DNA of 64,000 bases from Paenibacillus bovis (GTDB taxonomy: Bacteria; Bacillota; Bacilli; Paenibacillales; Paenibacillaceae), in the NCBI RefSeq assembly GCF_001421015.2, contig NZ_CP013023.1, positions 3,031,501 through 3,095,500 on the forward strand, written 5' to 3'. Within the stretch, counting starts at the first letter, position 1, and each line of letters starts with the position of its first letter. Below are positions 29,421 through 37,795 of this stretch, in pieces. Both the position numbers and the translations under genes were made by a program. Under the pieces are notes generated by a model that saw only the letters and a program-made list of their open reading frames with translations, did not search any database and was not told where the DNA came from.

Positions 29421-31100
29421 TTACTCGGAAATGTTATTGACCCCAGGATCAGGCTTATAGGTAGATACATAGTCCTCATAGACCAGATCAATCATCATCC
29501 CCATTGTAGCATGATGTAGCTCATGGCAATGGAACATCCAGATTCCCGGATTAGCGGCTTTGAGGGCCACTACATAAGTTTCGCCAGGACGCACATTCAG
29601 TGTATCTTTCCAGAGCGGAGAACCGGAAAGCGGTTTGCCGTTTTTGGATAATACCTGGAAAATGTGACCGTGTAAATGCATCGGATGGTCTTCATTGACC
29701 GATTCATTAGTCATGGTAATCTTCACGGTGTCGCCCGTTTTGACAGTCATATTGTCAGCTTTGGGATAAGCCTGTCCATTAATCGTATAGGCAGTCTGAC
29801 CATTGCTGACTCCCATATTCAGGGTCATCCGGTAATCCCGGTCATAAGACTGCTGCAGATTGAACTGTGATGGAGCAGCTTTGCCATAACGGGTCAGATC
29901 AAGCTCAGGCCATTTGGCGACCATCTGGGTAGTTAGCTTGTTCTGCTGACTATTTACCTGGTCATTCACTTGGGTATCGCTGAGCGTCGTATCAGCGGTC
30001 TCCGTAACGACAGGAATACGCATAGAGCGGGCAAAATCCGAATCACCGACAGCTCCGATGAGCTGTACGCCAGGCTCGGCAGCTATGAATTCTACATCAT
30101 ATCGTTCGCCAGGCGCAATGCGCAGCAGTCCACGTTGAAGTGTCTGTGGTCTATTGATATCTTCGCCATCTGTAGACACTACGCGATAAGCTGCATGATT
30201 GATATAGAGCAGCTGAGTCATATTGCCTGCATTTACAAATCTTAGACGCACCCGATCGCCCTGCTGGACACGCACAGGTTCTATATAACTGCCGCTACGC
30301 CCATTAATCGTATAGATATTGTACATTCCCATATTGCTGCTGAGGGCTGCTGTGTTGGCTTCCCGATCAGGTGCATGGGTATTGGGATCATTCCATTCAT
30401 CCAGCACAAGTGTACGGTCTGTCTCGACCGGTTCGGCATTTTTCTTTTTGACAATAAAGGTACCATATAATCCTTTGCCGATCTGATTGAGACTGTCCTG
30501 ATGTGAATGATACCAGTAGGTTCCGGCATGAAGTGTCTTGAATGTATACGTAAATGTTCCTCCAGGCTGAACTGCATCCTGGGTGACACCGGGAACTCCA
30601 TCCATAGCTACAGGCAATACTACACCATGAAAATGAATAGAGACTGGAACATCGAGTTCATTTTTGAGATGAACAGTAACCGTATCTCCTTGTGTTACTT
30701 CAATCTGGGGACCGGGTACAGAGCCATTGAATGTCCAGACTGGCAAATATTTGCCTTTCTCGATCTCCAGATGAGCTTTGCGCGCGGTAAGGGTGATTTC
30801 TTTGCCGGTAAGTATTTGCTGCTGGGTGGTTATATCGGCAGGCTTGGTAGTAATACTGCCTTCCGGTGCAACAGCAGTCGTACCCATATGGGCACTGTGA
30901 TCCATATTCATGGAGTGAGCGGACATCGAGGTGTCTGGGGCCGGCGAGCTGGTCGCAGGCTGCTGCCCGTTGTCTGCTGATTCACTGCAGCCTCCAAGCA
31001 GCAGCAAAGCAGCCATCAGCATTATAAAAAGGCTAACGGTTTTATAGGAAAATGGGTGTGTAGATTGAAAAGGCGCAAAATCGGACTTCGAATGCAACAT
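29421..31100 (-). CDS. Multicopper oxidase, lipoprotein
   Basis: Exported copper enzyme of 559 residues, anchored by a lipobox (LLLGGC, Cys about residue 38). A His/Met-rich stretch (MSAHSMNMDHSAHMG) follows, then three cupredoxin domains. All four copper-ligand clusters are visible: SIHFHGV, WYHSHQD, HPMHLHGHIF and MFHCHELHHATMGM. The family oxidises phenols or Cu(I)/metal ions with reduction of O2 to water. The Met/His-rich N-terminus suggests copper handling, which is inferred. Start 31100 has GGGAGAG; the frame ten codons longer lacks a site. No copper chaperone or ATPase gene is adjacent. Confidence 0.92.
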   Translation of the reverse strand: MLHSKSDFAPFQSTHPFSYKTVSLFIMLMAALLLLGGCSESADNGQQPATSSPAPDTSMSAHSMNMDHSAHMGTTAVAPEGSITTKPADITTQQQILTGKEITLTARKAHLEIEKGKYLPVWTFNGSVPGPQIEVTQGDTVTVHLKNELDVPVSIHFHGVVLPVAMDGVPGVTQDAVQPGGTFTYTFKTLHAGTYWYHSHQDSLNQIGKGLYGTFIVKKKNAEPVETDRTLVLDEWNDPNTHAPDREANTAALSSNMGMYNIYTINGRSGSYIEPVRVQQGDRVRLRFVNAGNMTQLLYINHAAYRVVSTDGEDINRPQTLQRGLLRIAPGERYDVEFIAAEPGVQLIGAVGDSDFARSMRIPVVTETADTTLSDTQVNDQVNSQQNKLTTQMVAKWPELDLTRYGKAAPSQFNLQQSYDRDYRMTLNMGVSNGQTAYTINGQAYPKADNMTVKTGDTVKITMTNESVNEDHPMHLHGHIFQVLSKNGKPLSGSPLWKDTLNVRPGETYVVALKAANPGIWMFHCHELHHATMGMMIDLVYEDYVSTYKPDPGVNNISE

Positions 31101-31576
31101 TATCTCTCCCTTGGTATATAAATATGTCATTCGGATGGTTGAATTAAATCAATAATTGCATAGAACAAAGTAAAAGCAATATATAGTACAAAATACACAG
31201 GCTGGGTACAGACAAAAAACAAAGTCAGAGTACTTACCTTATATATTATGCCTTAAATTACCAAAGAGTAGGACTTATGGAATTGTCGTTTTATTGACGA
31301 TTAGAACTTGCTGTCTATCTTCAACTGGTAACAAAAATGTTATAATTTGAGCTTGCTAGGTGTTTTGTTTGCTATATTACTGTTTAATAATCTCTCACCG
31401 GGCTCAATATTCGGGCTGGCATCCTACACATAAGCCGCTCGATTCTGAAGGTAGAGGACAAGTAAAGGAGGAGAGAAGCAGGTTCCAATATATCCAACAT
31501 AGAGGTACTGAGCCAAATACTTAACAGCATGATCTGCATAATACCAAACTTATACAATATGGAGGTAGATTACGAA
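31101..31576. other. Divergent intergenic region
   Basis: No gene in these 476 nt between the oxidase (-) and the FN3-CBM3 gene (+). TATAAT occurs near 31340-31345, with TTCAAC 15 nt upstream, as a weak promoter candidate for the rightward gene. A strong but orphan ribosome-site-like AAAGGAGGAG lies near 31465 with no start codon after it. The rightward gene has a long leader if that promoter is used. Confidence 0.4.
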
Positions 31577-32497
31577 ATGTTCAATTATTCCAAAAAGGCT
31601 TCTATTCTGGTGGCCGCTTCTATTTTTGCTGCAGGAGGAGGTTTTATGGCAGCGCCAAGCGCGCATGCTGCTATCGAAAGCAATGTGGTAGCCAACGATA
31701 TTGCATGGACTAACACATCTGCACCGGCTGCACCAAGCAATGTACAGGCACGTTCCGGTTCCAAGCAGGTTGTATTGACATGGGCACCTGTACAGGGAGC
31801 ATCTAGCTATGATGTACGTCGTTATAATGTTGTAAATAACACATACGACAGCGTAGCAGCCAATACGTACACTGTTCATACTACAGGTGTAACCGATGCT
31901 GTATACGTGGATACGTCCGTGATGAACGGCAGTGTATACGGATATGTGGTAAACGCAGTTTATGGAGATGGCCAGGTTAGTCAGATGTCTACTCCGGTAG
32001 TTGCTGCTCCAATGGCTCAAACAGGCAGTGTAGCACAATCACTGGTGGTACAATCCAGTTCTTCAGCTGGCGGCAGCACTTCCGGTGCAATCCGTCCAAT
32101 GGTCAACATCATGAACACAGGTAGCGAAGATATCAATCTGAGCGATATCCGTGTTCGTTATTACTTTACAGGTGGTAAAGATCTGACAACCAAGAGCGTT
32201 TCCATCGGGAATGTAAGCTTTGGTGCGAAGAACGTAGAGCCATATATCGTAAATATGGAAGACCCTCAAACAGGTGCTGACAGCTATCTGGAGCTGCGCT
32301 TTAATGCCGAAGCAGGTATTATCCCGGCTGGTGGCGAGACAGGCGATATGAGCTTTACTATTCAGCGTTCCAGTGGTTCCGGTACAGCTGACTACTCTTA
32401 CAATGACAGCACAACAATGAGCGACAATAACCACATCGTACTGTACTATCAAGGTGCACCGGTATGGGGACAAGATCCAGGCGTAACTGAAGAATAA
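31577..32497 (+). CDS. Secreted FN3-CBM3 protein without catalytic domain
   Basis: A 306-residue exported protein. A signal peptide covers about 1-31 (ending PSAHAA). One fibronectin type III domain covers about 48-140 (APSNVQARSGSKQVVLTW .. YGYVVNAVYGDGQ). A family-3 carbohydrate-binding module covers about 155-300 (IRPMVNIMNTGSEDINLSDI, VRYYFTGG, NNHIVLYYQGAPVWG). CBM3 modules bind cellulose or chitin-like crystalline surfaces and usually accompany a glycoside hydrolase. Here there is no catalytic domain, and no cellulase gene is nearby. The start has a GGAGGT site. It could act as an adhesin or a polysaccharide-loosening protein; that is inference. Confidence 0.9.
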   Translation: MFNYSKKASILVAASIFAAGGGFMAAPSAHAAIESNVVANDIAWTNTSAPAAPSNVQARSGSKQVVLTWAPVQGASSYDVRRYNVVNNTYDSVAANTYTVHTTGVTDAVYVDTSVMNGSVYGYVVNAVYGDGQVSQMSTPVVAAPMAQTGSVAQSLVVQSSSSAGGSTSGAIRPMVNIMNTGSEDINLSDIRVRYYFTGGKDLTTKSVSIGNVSFGAKNVEPYIVNMEDPQTGADSYLELRFNAEAGIIPAGGETGDMSFTIQRSSGSGTADYSYNDSTTMSDNNHIVLYYQGAPVWGQDPGVTEE

Positions 32498-32514
32498 TCG
32501 ACAGATACATTACA

Positions 32515-32549
32515 AAACAGACAGTCTCAACAAGAGGCTGTCTGTTTTT
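32515..32549 (+). terminator. Intrinsic terminator of the FN3-CBM3 gene
   Basis: AAACAGACAG-CT pairs with AG-CTGTCTGTTT, one bulge each side, then T5. It starts 18 nt after the stop codon. Confidence 0.88.
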
Positions 32550-32675
32550 GTGCTGGATAGGAGAAGAGGAAATTCATGCACTCGTATCCATTAATCAATA
32601 TAATTTCTGCTGCATGATCCAAATAAAAATGAATATATATCATCACACAAGATATAACCGTATCCATAATCGTAC

Positions 32676-32722
32676 TTGATTAGTAACTTACAAAATGTTA
32701 ATATACTTATAAAAAATAAGTA
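32676..32722 (+). promoter_or_regulatory. Promoter and operator-like repeat of the catE-like gene
   Basis: -35 TTGATT (32676-32681), 17-nt spacer, -10 TAATAT (32699-32704). Immediately downstream, over the expected transcript start, is the perfect inverted repeat TACTTAT (32704-32710), AAAAA, ATAAGTA (32716-32722). Location and symmetry suit a MarR/DUF24-type repressor site. The regulator is not encoded next to it. Confidence 0.65.
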
Positions 32723-32744
32723 AGTATAGAGAAGAGGAAAAGTT

Positions 32745-33611
32745 ATGGATACGCACGTTATCAGTCCTGCTCTGGAAATCGGTCTGGTCAAAATCAAAGT
32801 AAGCCAACTGGAGCGTTCTATTGTTTACTATACCGAAGTAATCGGCCTGCAGGTATTGCAGCAGGACGATACGACTGCTCATTTGTCTGCAGATGGTATT
32901 CATCCTATCGTAATCATCAAGGAAATTGCCAATGCGGTGATTTTGCCTCCGCAATCGGCAGCAGGATTATATCATTTTGCTATTTTGCTACCAGATCGTG
33001 TTAGTCTGGGGCTGGCGCTTCGCAATTTGCTGCAGCATCGGCAGAATATTGGACAAGGGGATCATCTGGTCAGTGAAGCATTGTATCTTAATGATCCGGA
33101 TAATAACGGGATCGAGATCTATGCAGATCGACCAAAAGAAACCTGGCAGAAGGATGAGCATGGCTATATTATAATGGGCACAGAACCTGTAGATGTAGAA
33201 GGGCTGCTAGAACTGGCCGAAGGCAAAACATGGACTGGACTGCCTGCAGGCACAAAAATAGGCCATGTCCATTTTCATGTCTCTGACCTGTCTGAAGCGC
33301 GTAGATTTTATGTAGATGTGCTTGGGTTTGAAATGATGCTGACCGATAATCGCTCGGTAGCTTTTATAGCTGCAGGCGGTTACCATCATCACCTGGGGCT
33401 CAATACCTGGGCAGGCGTTGGGGTAAAAAAAGCACCTGCCAACGCTGCCGGTATTGATTACTATTCATTGCAGCTGCCTGATCGTCAAGCACTGGATGAG
33501 GTAAAAGCACGGGTACGGTCTGCCGGCATCCCTGCCGATGAAGAAGAACAGTTTCTCTGGGTTACCGATCCCAGTCATATCCGGATTCTTTTTTATACGG
33601 CAGCTGTTTAA
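32745..33611 (+). CDS. catE: VOC-family dioxygenase, catechol-2,3-dioxygenase CatE-like
   Basis: A 288-residue enzyme made of two vicinal-oxygen-chelate modules (about 10-130 and 168-285). It resembles B. subtilis CatE, which opens catechol rings with Fe(II) and O2 and detoxifies quinone precursors. Candidate metal ligands are visible at AGLYHFAIL, LYLNDPDNNGIEIY and, in the second half, IGHVHFHVSDL, together with YHHHLGLNTW. The substrate is inferred; glyoxalase-type enzymes share the fold. An AGAGG site precedes the start. The stop overlaps the convergent DUF4190 gene by 4 nt. Confidence 0.82.
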   Translation: MDTHVISPALEIGLVKIKVSQLERSIVYYTEVIGLQVLQQDDTTAHLSADGIHPIVIIKEIANAVILPPQSAAGLYHFAILLPDRVSLGLALRNLLQHRQNIGQGDHLVSEALYLNDPDNNGIEIYADRPKETWQKDEHGYIIMGTEPVDVEGLLELAEGKTWTGLPAGTKIGHVHFHVSDLSEARRFYVDVLGFEMMLTDNRSVAFIAAGGYHHHLGLNTWAGVGVKKAPANAAGIDYYSLQLPDRQALDEVKARVRSAGIPADEEEQFLWVTDPSHIRILFYTAAV

Positions 33612-34030
33612 TAGAAGTCTGCATCACTGTTCTGTTCAATGGTCGGTTCCCATTCATCCGAGCCGACCGGCGAATAGCTGGCCAGAGAGGCACCAATGAT
33701 AACTACAATAAACAGAACGAGCAGCACATGGATTATGAATCCGATAATGCCGCATACCAGACCTCCTATTGCCAGTCCGCGTCCTTGCTGATGTCGATGC
33801 TGTAATTCTTTCATTGCTATAACAGCGAAAATAATAGCCAGAATCCCCAGGATAATTCCGATTCCCGGAAAAATCATTATGGATACAATCGACGAGATTC
33901 CGAGCACGAGCGCAGCGATAGCCTTGCCGTTATTTGGCACGGGTCCGTATGGCTGCTGATAAGGGTCATACTGGTTATAAGGTGGTACACCGTTGCCCGG
34001 CGGGCGTGAATATGGATCTTCGGGTCCCAT
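33608..34030 (-). CDS. DUF4190 membrane protein
   Basis: A 140-residue membrane protein. A Pro/Tyr/Gln-rich cytoplasmic N-terminus comes first (about 1-33). Two long hydrophobic segments follow (about 36-68 and 84-118), separated by a basic loop KELQHRHQQGRG. The repeated G-L-x-x-G-I/L pattern (LVLGISSIVS, IGGLVCGIIG) is that of DUF4190. Function unknown. An AAGGAGG site is well placed. Confidence 0.85.
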   Translation of the reverse strand: MGPEDPYSRPPGNGVPPYNQYDPYQQPYGPVPNNGKAIAALVLGISSIVSIMIFPGIGIILGILAIIFAVIAMKELQHRHQQGRGLAIGGLVCGIIGFIIHVLLVLFIVVIIGASLASYSPVGSDEWEPTIEQNSDADFY

Positions 34031-34273
34031 TGTAATTCCTCCTTGTATAGGGTATGTATGAGAGTTATGAATAAGATTGTTACTATCTATTCAACCATCT
34101 TTTACATAATAACAACATTTCTTTATAAAAGCATTTCAAATTACTCTATTTTGTCCGAACCGTCATCCCTGCACCGGGGTGGTTATCTGATGGCTGGCAT
34201 GAAATATATAAATGAGAGCAATCATAGGATTTATTTTTACATTAAGGTGTTACACTTGGAATAGAGAATACAA

Positions 34274-34306
34274 ATACGGGACTTTCCGTTATGGAAAGTC
34301 CCGTAT
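34274..34306 (-). terminator. Intrinsic terminator of the IDEAL-domain gene
   Basis: Perfect 14-bp arms (34274-34287, 34293-34306) with a 5-nt loop. It lies just beyond the stop at 34320; on the minus strand it is followed by TTGTATT, a weak U-tract. Confidence 0.7.
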
Positions 34307-34319
34307 CGGTTATATGCAA

Positions 34320-34775
34320 TTACAGTGAGCTTGGCAGGGAACGGTTCATCATCAGATAGCTGGCTGTGAGTTCATCAAACCATTGTTTGTCTTTAACGAC
34401 AAGTGCCAGATCGATCAGGCTTTTGAGTTGTTCGGATTCAAGAACAACTTGATCCTGGAAAGAAATTTCAGCAGTAGCAGATACTTTGCCGTCTGTATCC
34501 TGCTCCATGAATACACGGATCGTGCTGTCCATATACTCTTGTCTGAGGAAGTAGATGATTTCACTCATCAGGATCGGACGGGCATGTGTTGGATAGATGC
34601 AATCCATTACTTTTACCCAGTAGTGTTTATTGGTAAGGGAGACGCTGCCGGTTTCATTGATCAGGCGTGCATCGGCTTCGATATGATATTGCAGTTCCAT
34701 TGTTTGTACAGGGAAGTTTCTGTTCAGTTGTTTATGAAGGACAGCATAAATTTGCTCTTCGTTTAATTTAATCAT
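34320..34775 (-). CDS. IDEAL-domain protein of unknown function
   Basis: A 151-residue soluble protein. The C-terminal part (about 118-145: SEQLKSLIDLALVVKDKQWF, DELTASY) fits the short IDEAL domain found in several Bacillales proteins such as YpiB. The N-terminal 115 residues (LNEEQIYAVLHKQLNRNFPV, YHIEADARLINETGS) have no family I recognise. The pattern suggests an alpha/beta domain ending in a protein-interaction helix pair. Start 34775 gives proper spacing to AAAGGA; the ATG three codons upstream is too close. A perfect hairpin terminator follows. Confidence 0.75.
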   Translation of the reverse strand: MIKLNEEQIYAVLHKQLNRNFPVQTMELQYHIEADARLINETGSVSLTNKHYWVKVMDCIYPTHARPILMSEIIYFLRQEYMDSTIRVFMEQDTDGKVSATAEISFQDQVVLESEQLKSLIDLALVVKDKQWFDELTASYLMMNRSLPSSL

Positions 34776-34963
34776 GCTAATCATTCCTTTTCGATATAGT
34801 AATTTTTAATTTAAATGTTAATGTTCATATTCAGCGGGAAGGTCATTTCGACTTGGTAATTATTGCTTGTTGAATAAATATATCGGTCAATAGTCTTATA
34901 TATTGTATAGTAGTTTTGTCGAAAAAGAGAAAAAAATGATGAAAATATATATGAGGTGACATT

Positions 34964-35476
34964 ATGCCAGCAATCGCAGATCATATCAAGCACAATCTTT
35001 CTGTCCTGTTTATTGGCTTCAATCCAAGTCTTCGTTCTGGAGAAGTGGGGCATCATTATGCCAATCCACGCAACCGATTCTGGCAGATTCTGTATCAGGC
35101 AGGAATCACGCCGCGACTGTATCATCCGGAAGAGGATGGAGATCTGCTGGAACTGGGATACGGATTCACGAATATTGTCTCCCGGCCTACTCGTGGAGCC
35201 GAAGATATTCTGCCCGAGGAGTATCGTGAAGGAAGACAGGAACTTCGTCGTAAACTTGCTTTGTATCAACCGTCTATTGCCTGTTTTGTCGGCAAGGGCG
35301 TGTATACCCAGTATAGTCAGCGCAAGCAGGCACCTTGGGGATTTCAGAAAGAACCGGTTACATCGGGTGTACATGAATTTGTAGCGCCATCTTCAAGCGG
35401 ATTGGTCCGTATCCCGATGGATGATATCGTGCATATCTATAAGCAGCTGAGAAACAGAATACCTGGAGACCAATAG
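34964..35476 (+). CDS. mug: G:T/U mismatch-specific DNA glycosylase (Mug/UDG family 2)
   Basis: Base-excision repair enzyme removing uracil or thymine (and related adducts) mispaired with guanine. It has 170 residues. The catalytic-loop motif is LFIGFNPSLRSGEVGHHYAN, close to the GINP motif of Mug. Downstream are FTNIVSRPTRGAEDI and the minor-groove loop region VAPSSSGLVR. Length and motif spacing match the family. A GAGGTG site precedes the start. It is a single gene; the small reading frame at 35536 could be on the same transcript. Confidence 0.9.
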   Translation: MPAIADHIKHNLSVLFIGFNPSLRSGEVGHHYANPRNRFWQILYQAGITPRLYHPEEDGDLLELGYGFTNIVSRPTRGAEDILPEEYREGRQELRRKLALYQPSIACFVGKGVYTQYSQRKQAPWGFQKEPVTSGVHEFVAPSSSGLVRIPMDDIVHIYKQLRNRIPGDQ

Positions 35477-35535
35477 ATCGTCTATTTGCATTCTCCGATT
35501 CATCCGGGTTGCTTTCTAATGAAAGGAGTTGCGGT

Positions 35536-35604
35536 ATGAATATCTGTAAGGAAGTGAAACAGCTGTTAAGGTATCATCGGAGAAAATCAATTACCATTTT
35601 ATAG
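35536..35604 (+). CDS. Possible 22-residue small ORF
   Basis: ATG at 35536 follows GAAAGGAGTTGCGGT, a strong, well-spaced ribosome site. The frame encodes 22 residues (MNICKEVKQLLRYHRRKSIT, then IL) with a basic, amphipathic character, ending TAG at 35602. It lies after mug and ends 4 nt before the -35 of the tetR promoter, so it cannot be a leader peptide of the tetR transcript. Coding status rests only on the ribosome site. Confidence 0.35.
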   Translation: MNICKEVKQLLRYHRRKSITIL

Positions 35605-35607
35605 TTA

Positions 35608-35662
35608 TTGACAATCTGTTTTGAAAAAGCTTTAATTATATAGACCGATCGTTATAATTAAT
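35608..35662 (+). promoter_or_regulatory. Promoter and probable autoregulatory operator of the tetR-MFS operon
   Basis: -35 TTGACA (35608-35613), 17-nt spacer, -10 TTTAAT (35631-35636). Directly downstream is ATATAGACCGATCGTTATAA (35638-35657), with a CGATCG core. It resembles the LmrA/YxaF box of B. subtilis as I remember it (ATAGACC..TCACTATA). The position over the transcript start suggests repression by the TetR protein encoded next. Confidence 0.7.
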
Positions 35663-35680
35663 GTGAAGGATGTGATTCTT

Positions 35681-36268
35681 GTGAGCGAAAAGTCGAATGC
35701 CAGACAGCTGATTCTTGATACAGCAGCCAGACTTTTCTTTTCCCAGGGATATCATGCCACCGGTCTTAGCCAGATTATTAAAGAAAGTGAAACGCCGAAA
35801 GGTTCGCTATATCATTATTTTCCGCATGGCAAAGAAGAACTTGCTTATGAATGTATTCAGAAAACCAATGAGTATATTCTGGGTAAATTCAAAGACACGT
35901 TTGACATGCATGATAATACAGGAGATGCGATTCGCTATTTTATTCATCAAACGGCTGAGGATGCGGAGAAGGCCGGGTATACCGGATTTTTGCCATTTAG
36001 CTTTTGGGCGGCAGTAGAGACATCATGTATCAGTGAGAAGCTGCGTCAGGCCTGCCAGAGCGTATTTGCCGATTGGCAGCAGATTATCGCTGAACGACTG
36101 GAGCAGGAGGGAGCCTCCAAGCAAAAAGCCAAAGAGGCTGCGCTGCTGATGATCTCCATGATGGAAGGGGCTCTGATTATCGGTCTGACCAACCAGAGCA
36201 AAGAACCAATGCTCACGGCAGCCGATTATTTGTCTGTCGTTATGAAGAGCGCAAGCATGAATCACTAA
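35681..36268 (+). CDS. TetR-family repressor, LmrA/YxaF type
   Basis: A 195-residue transcriptional repressor. The N-terminal TetR helix-turn-helix is at about 5-52 (LILDTAARLFFSQGYHATGL, SQIIKESETPKGSLYHYF). The C-terminal domain (GFLPFSFWAAVETSCISEKL) fits the LmrA/YxaF subgroup. Three in-frame GTG codons occur at 35663, 35672 and 35681. The last is chosen because AAGGA lies about 10 nt upstream and it matches the family N-terminus. The MFS gene follows after 39 nt. It probably senses the efflux substrate and controls its own operon. Confidence 0.9.
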   Translation: MSEKSNARQLILDTAARLFFSQGYHATGLSQIIKESETPKGSLYHYFPHGKEELAYECIQKTNEYILGKFKDTFDMHDNTGDAIRYFIHQTAEDAEKAGYTGFLPFSFWAAVETSCISEKLRQACQSVFADWQQIIAERLEQEGASKQKAKEAALLMISMMEGALIIGLTNQSKEPMLTAADYLSVVMKSASMNH

Positions 36269-36307
36269 ATGAAATACAACAGAGAGAGATCAAAGGAGGA
36301 TGGGATC

Positions 36308-37795
36308 GTGGACGTATCCATGAAGACAGGTCCTGCAGAGGACCAGCAAGAAACTAAGCAATACAAGGTAATGCCGATCTTGTTCGCCATGCTGTTAAGC
36401 GGGTTTATCGGACTATTTGGAGAAACGGCACTGAATGTAGCCATCACCCCACTAATGGGCAAGCTGCAGGTAGGACCGACAACTATTCAATGGCTGACTA
36501 CCGGCTATCTGCTGGTAATGGGAATCCTGGTACCTATTTCAGGATTGCTGCTGCAGTGGTTTACGACAAGGCAGTTATTTACGACTTCGCTTGTTTTTTC
36601 AATTGCAGGAACAATTGTTGCTGCGCTATCACCGAGTTTTGAAATATTGATGGTAGCACGCGTACTGCAGGCGGTAGGTACAGCACTGCTGCTGCCGCTG
36701 ATGTTTAATACGATTCTGGTTATTTTCCCGATAGAGAAGCGTGGTTCGGCGATGGGACTGATCGGGCTTGTTATTATGTTTGCCCCGGCGAGCGGCCCGG
36801 CGATTTCGGGTCTGATTCTAGCTAATCTGACATGGCACTGGATTTTCTGGATTTCACTGCCGTTCTTTATTATTTCACTGGTATGTGGTCTGTTGTTCCT
36901 GCCGAATATCTCCAAATTGACCAAACCGAAGATTGATATCCTGTCGATCGTTCTGTCTACACTGGGATTCGGTGGTATCGTGTACGGATTCAGTAGTGCT
37001 GGCGGTCATGGAGAAGGCGGCGGCTGGACCAGTCCGGTTGTTATTGCTGCACTGCTGATCGGTGGTATATCTCTCGTTATCTTCTGTATCCGCCAGCTGC
37101 GGATGGAGCAGCCGGTAATGAACCTGCGGGCATTCCGTTATCCAATGTTCACGATCGGTCTGATCCTAGTGTTCATCTGTATGATGATTATTCTGTCATC
37201 CATGTTGATCCTGCCAATGTATCTGCAGCAGGGTATGGCGCTGACAGCTCTGGCTGCAGGTCTTGTACTGCTGCCGGGTAGTCTGTTGAATGGTCTGCTG
37301 TCACCGATTATGGGAAGACTGTTTGACAAATTCGGACCGAAATGGCTGGTTATTATCGGTCTGGCAGTCGTAGCTATTATTCTGTTCATGTATACAGGTA
37401 TTAATGCGAATACACCTGTAGGTATGATTGTCGCTATGCATTTGTTCATGATGGTAGGTATCTCCATGATCATGATGCCGGCACAGACGAATGGTCTGAA
37501 TCAGCTGCCAAGCGAATACTACCCGCATGGTACAGCTATCATGAACACGCTGCAGCAGGTAGCAGGTGCGATTGGTACTGCACTGGCTGTTAGTATTCTG
37601 AGTGCCGGACAAACCGGTTATCTGAGCCGTGTAACCGATCCGCAAAGTCCGGCGAATCAGCTGGCCGGATTTACGACAGGTATCCAGCATGCCTTTATTT
37701 TCGCACTGGTACTGTCAGTGATCGGTCTGGTATGTTCCTTCTTTGTCCGTCGCGTACAGGTAGGCAAGCAGGCTGGTCAAGGTCCAATGCATTAA
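36308..37795 (+). CDS. MFS drug efflux transporter (DHA2, 14 helices, LmrB-like)
   Basis: Proton-coupled exporter of the DHA2 group with about 14 membrane segments in 495 residues. Visible are the motif-C-like stretch LIMFAPASGPAISGLILANL, the early helix GFIGLFGETALNVAITPLMG and the loop PIMGRLFDKFGPKW. B. subtilis LmrB exports lincomycin and is paired with LmrA exactly as here, so antibiotic export is likely, but the substrate is inferred. GTG 36308 is chosen over ATG 36269 because AAAGGAGG lies 8 nt upstream. A terminator follows. Confidence 0.92.
   Translation: MDVSMKTGPAEDQQETKQYKVMPILFAMLLSGFIGLFGETALNVAITPLMGKLQVGPTTIQWLTTGYLLVMGILVPISGLLLQWFTTRQLFTTSLVFSIAGTIVAALSPSFEILMVARVLQAVGTALLLPLMFNTILVIFPIEKRGSAMGLIGLVIMFAPASGPAISGLILANLTWHWIFWISLPFFIISLVCGLLFLPNISKLTKPKIDILSIVLSTLGFGGIVYGFSSAGGHGEGGGWTSPVVIAALLIGGISLVIFCIRQLRMEQPVMNLRAFRYPMFTIGLILVFICMMIILSSMLILPMYLQQGMALTALAAGLVLLPGSLLNGLLSPIMGRLFDKFGPKWLVIIGLAVVAIILFMYTGINANTPVGMIVAMHLFMMVGISMIMMPAQTNGLNQLPSEYYPHGTAIMNTLQQVAGAIGTALAVSILSAGQTGYLSRVTDPQSPANQLAGFTTGIQHAFIFALVLSVIGLVCSFFVRRVQVGKQAGQGPMH

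Noticed and set aside
34043..34264. 73-codon plus-strand frame after the DUF4190 gene
   Set aside because: No ribosome site, poor composition, and it overlaps the promoter region of the minus-strand DUF4190 gene; no recognisable protein.
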